5,340 bases of DNA, taken from Anaerolineae bacterium (lineage in GTDB: Bacteria > Chloroflexota > Anaerolineae > Anaerolineales > Villigracilaceae). Numbering within the stretch: position 1 is the first letter of the stretch; each line of letters starts with the position of its first letter. The position numbers were made by a program, and so were the translations under genes. The DNA lies in the NCBI GenBank assembly GCA_003158885.1, contig PMLN01000238.1:1-5340 (forward strand), written 5' to 3'. Positions 4,881 to 5,340 of this stretch are shown here, piece by piece. The notes below the pieces were generated by a model. That model made no database searches. It was not told the DNA's origin and was given only the letters and a program-made list of their open reading frames with translations.

Positions 4881-5340
4881 ACGGGTTGGGAGAATTGAAT
4901 ACACCGATCTCAACATAATTCCATTGTTCTCCCCGCACGCCGAAGAAGGCAACAATATTTTGAGCCATACGCGGATTCAATTGTCCGCCGCTGCAACAGC
5001 CATAATGCGGGACCAGGTCATAACTTAGTGGGATTTCCCGACCATCATACGAAACGCCTATCTTTCCATTCCTTTTATAAAAATAAAATGGTCGGTCATG
5101 AATGGTTTGAAAGCCAAACGATTCGTCATAACCATAAAGTTCGTTGAGCGATTTTCCATCCACAAATATTTTCCCTAAAAATGAATAAGTAAAAATCTGC
5201 CCAGTCTGTACTTGCTTTTCCTCGGCAAGTTCCAATACCCAATGATTATCATTCGTGGCAAGCACTCGAAATTGATTCGTCGTGCCGGGAGGCGCATTCT
5301 GGGTTGAAAAAATAATTTTTCCATCACGTGTGACACCAGC
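4879..5340 (-). CDS. Unrecognised beta-rich protein, C-terminal 153 residues (runs off the right edge)
   Basis: The frame is open from the window edge to TGA at 4879. It can be read from a GTG at 5265, but 25 further in-frame codons (AGVTRDGKIIFSTQNAPPG and on) continue to the edge, so the true start lies outside. I do not recognise a named family. The visible part has repeated short strand-turn-strand units (DGKIIFST, 6-13; LGKIFVDGKSLN, 55-66; NGKIGVSYDGREIPL, 91-105), suggesting beta-sheet or propeller-like folding. A more conserved-looking C-terminus follows: VPHYGCCSGGQLNPRMAQNI (110-129), then VAFFGVRGEQWNYVEIG. The vicinal C115-C116 could be a metal, redox or disulfide site. No membrane segment is visible; a signal peptide, if any, would be in the missing N-terminus. 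It precedes tag by 9 bases and overlaps its ribosome binding site, so the two are probably cotranscribed. The base composition is AT-rich. Confidence 0.85.
   Translation of the reverse strand, partial: AGVTRDGKIIFSTQNAPPGTTNQFRVLATNDNHWVLELAEEKQVQTGQIFTYSFLGKIFVDGKSLNELYGYDESFGFQTIHDRPFYFYKRNGKIGVSYDGREIPLSYDLVPHYGCCSGGQLNPRMAQNIVAFFGVRGEQWNYVEIGVFNSPNP

Overview
The window looks like bacterial chromosome from an environmental lineage. The protein styles (an MFS_3 exporter with DNPARQALVPDLV, a short Tag glycosylase ending in GYLPGAHDEDC, a GAF protein with VGVMFVNYR) remind me of Chloroflexota, class Anaerolineae. That assignment is recollection, not a search result. All convincing genes lie on the minus strand, so transcription runs from high to low coordinates. 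GC content is clearly higher in the two transporter genes than at either end. Rough counts give a 73% line inside the first MFS gene, against lines of 32-45% in the GAF gene and about 35% near the right edge.

In transcription order the window holds: (1) the C-terminal part of an unrecognised beta-rich protein, 5340-4879; (2) tag, DNA-3-methyladenine glycosylase I, 4869-4321, starting 9 bases after gene 1; (3) a 68-base spacer; (4) a 71-codon remnant of an alpha/beta-hydrolase gene, 4252-4037, that appears to have lost its whole middle by an in-frame deletion; (5) an MFS transporter, 4040-2886, overlapping gene 4 by ATGA; (6) a 116-base spacer with an imperfect palindrome; (7) a glyoxalase II-like metallo-beta-lactamase-fold hydrolase, 2769-2122; (8) an MFS_3 exporter, 2104-866, 17 bases after gene 7; (9) a 323-base AT-rich spacer with a possible 49-aa membrane peptide, a hairpin and a possible promoter; (10) the N-terminal 180 residues of a GAF-domain protein, 542-1.

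Functionally the window mixes DNA alkylation repair (Tag), thioester-type hydrolysis (MBL fold) and two efflux-type transporters. The spacing suggests three transcription groups: the unknown gene with tag; the hydrolase remnant with the second MFS gene; and the MBL gene with the first MFS gene. I see no CRISPR array, tRNA, rRNA, insertion sequence or recognisable defence system, and no convincing new multi-gene system. The best leads are the hydrolase deletion with its translational coupling intact, the palindromic spacer at 2787-2892, and the small ORF after the MFS_3 gene.
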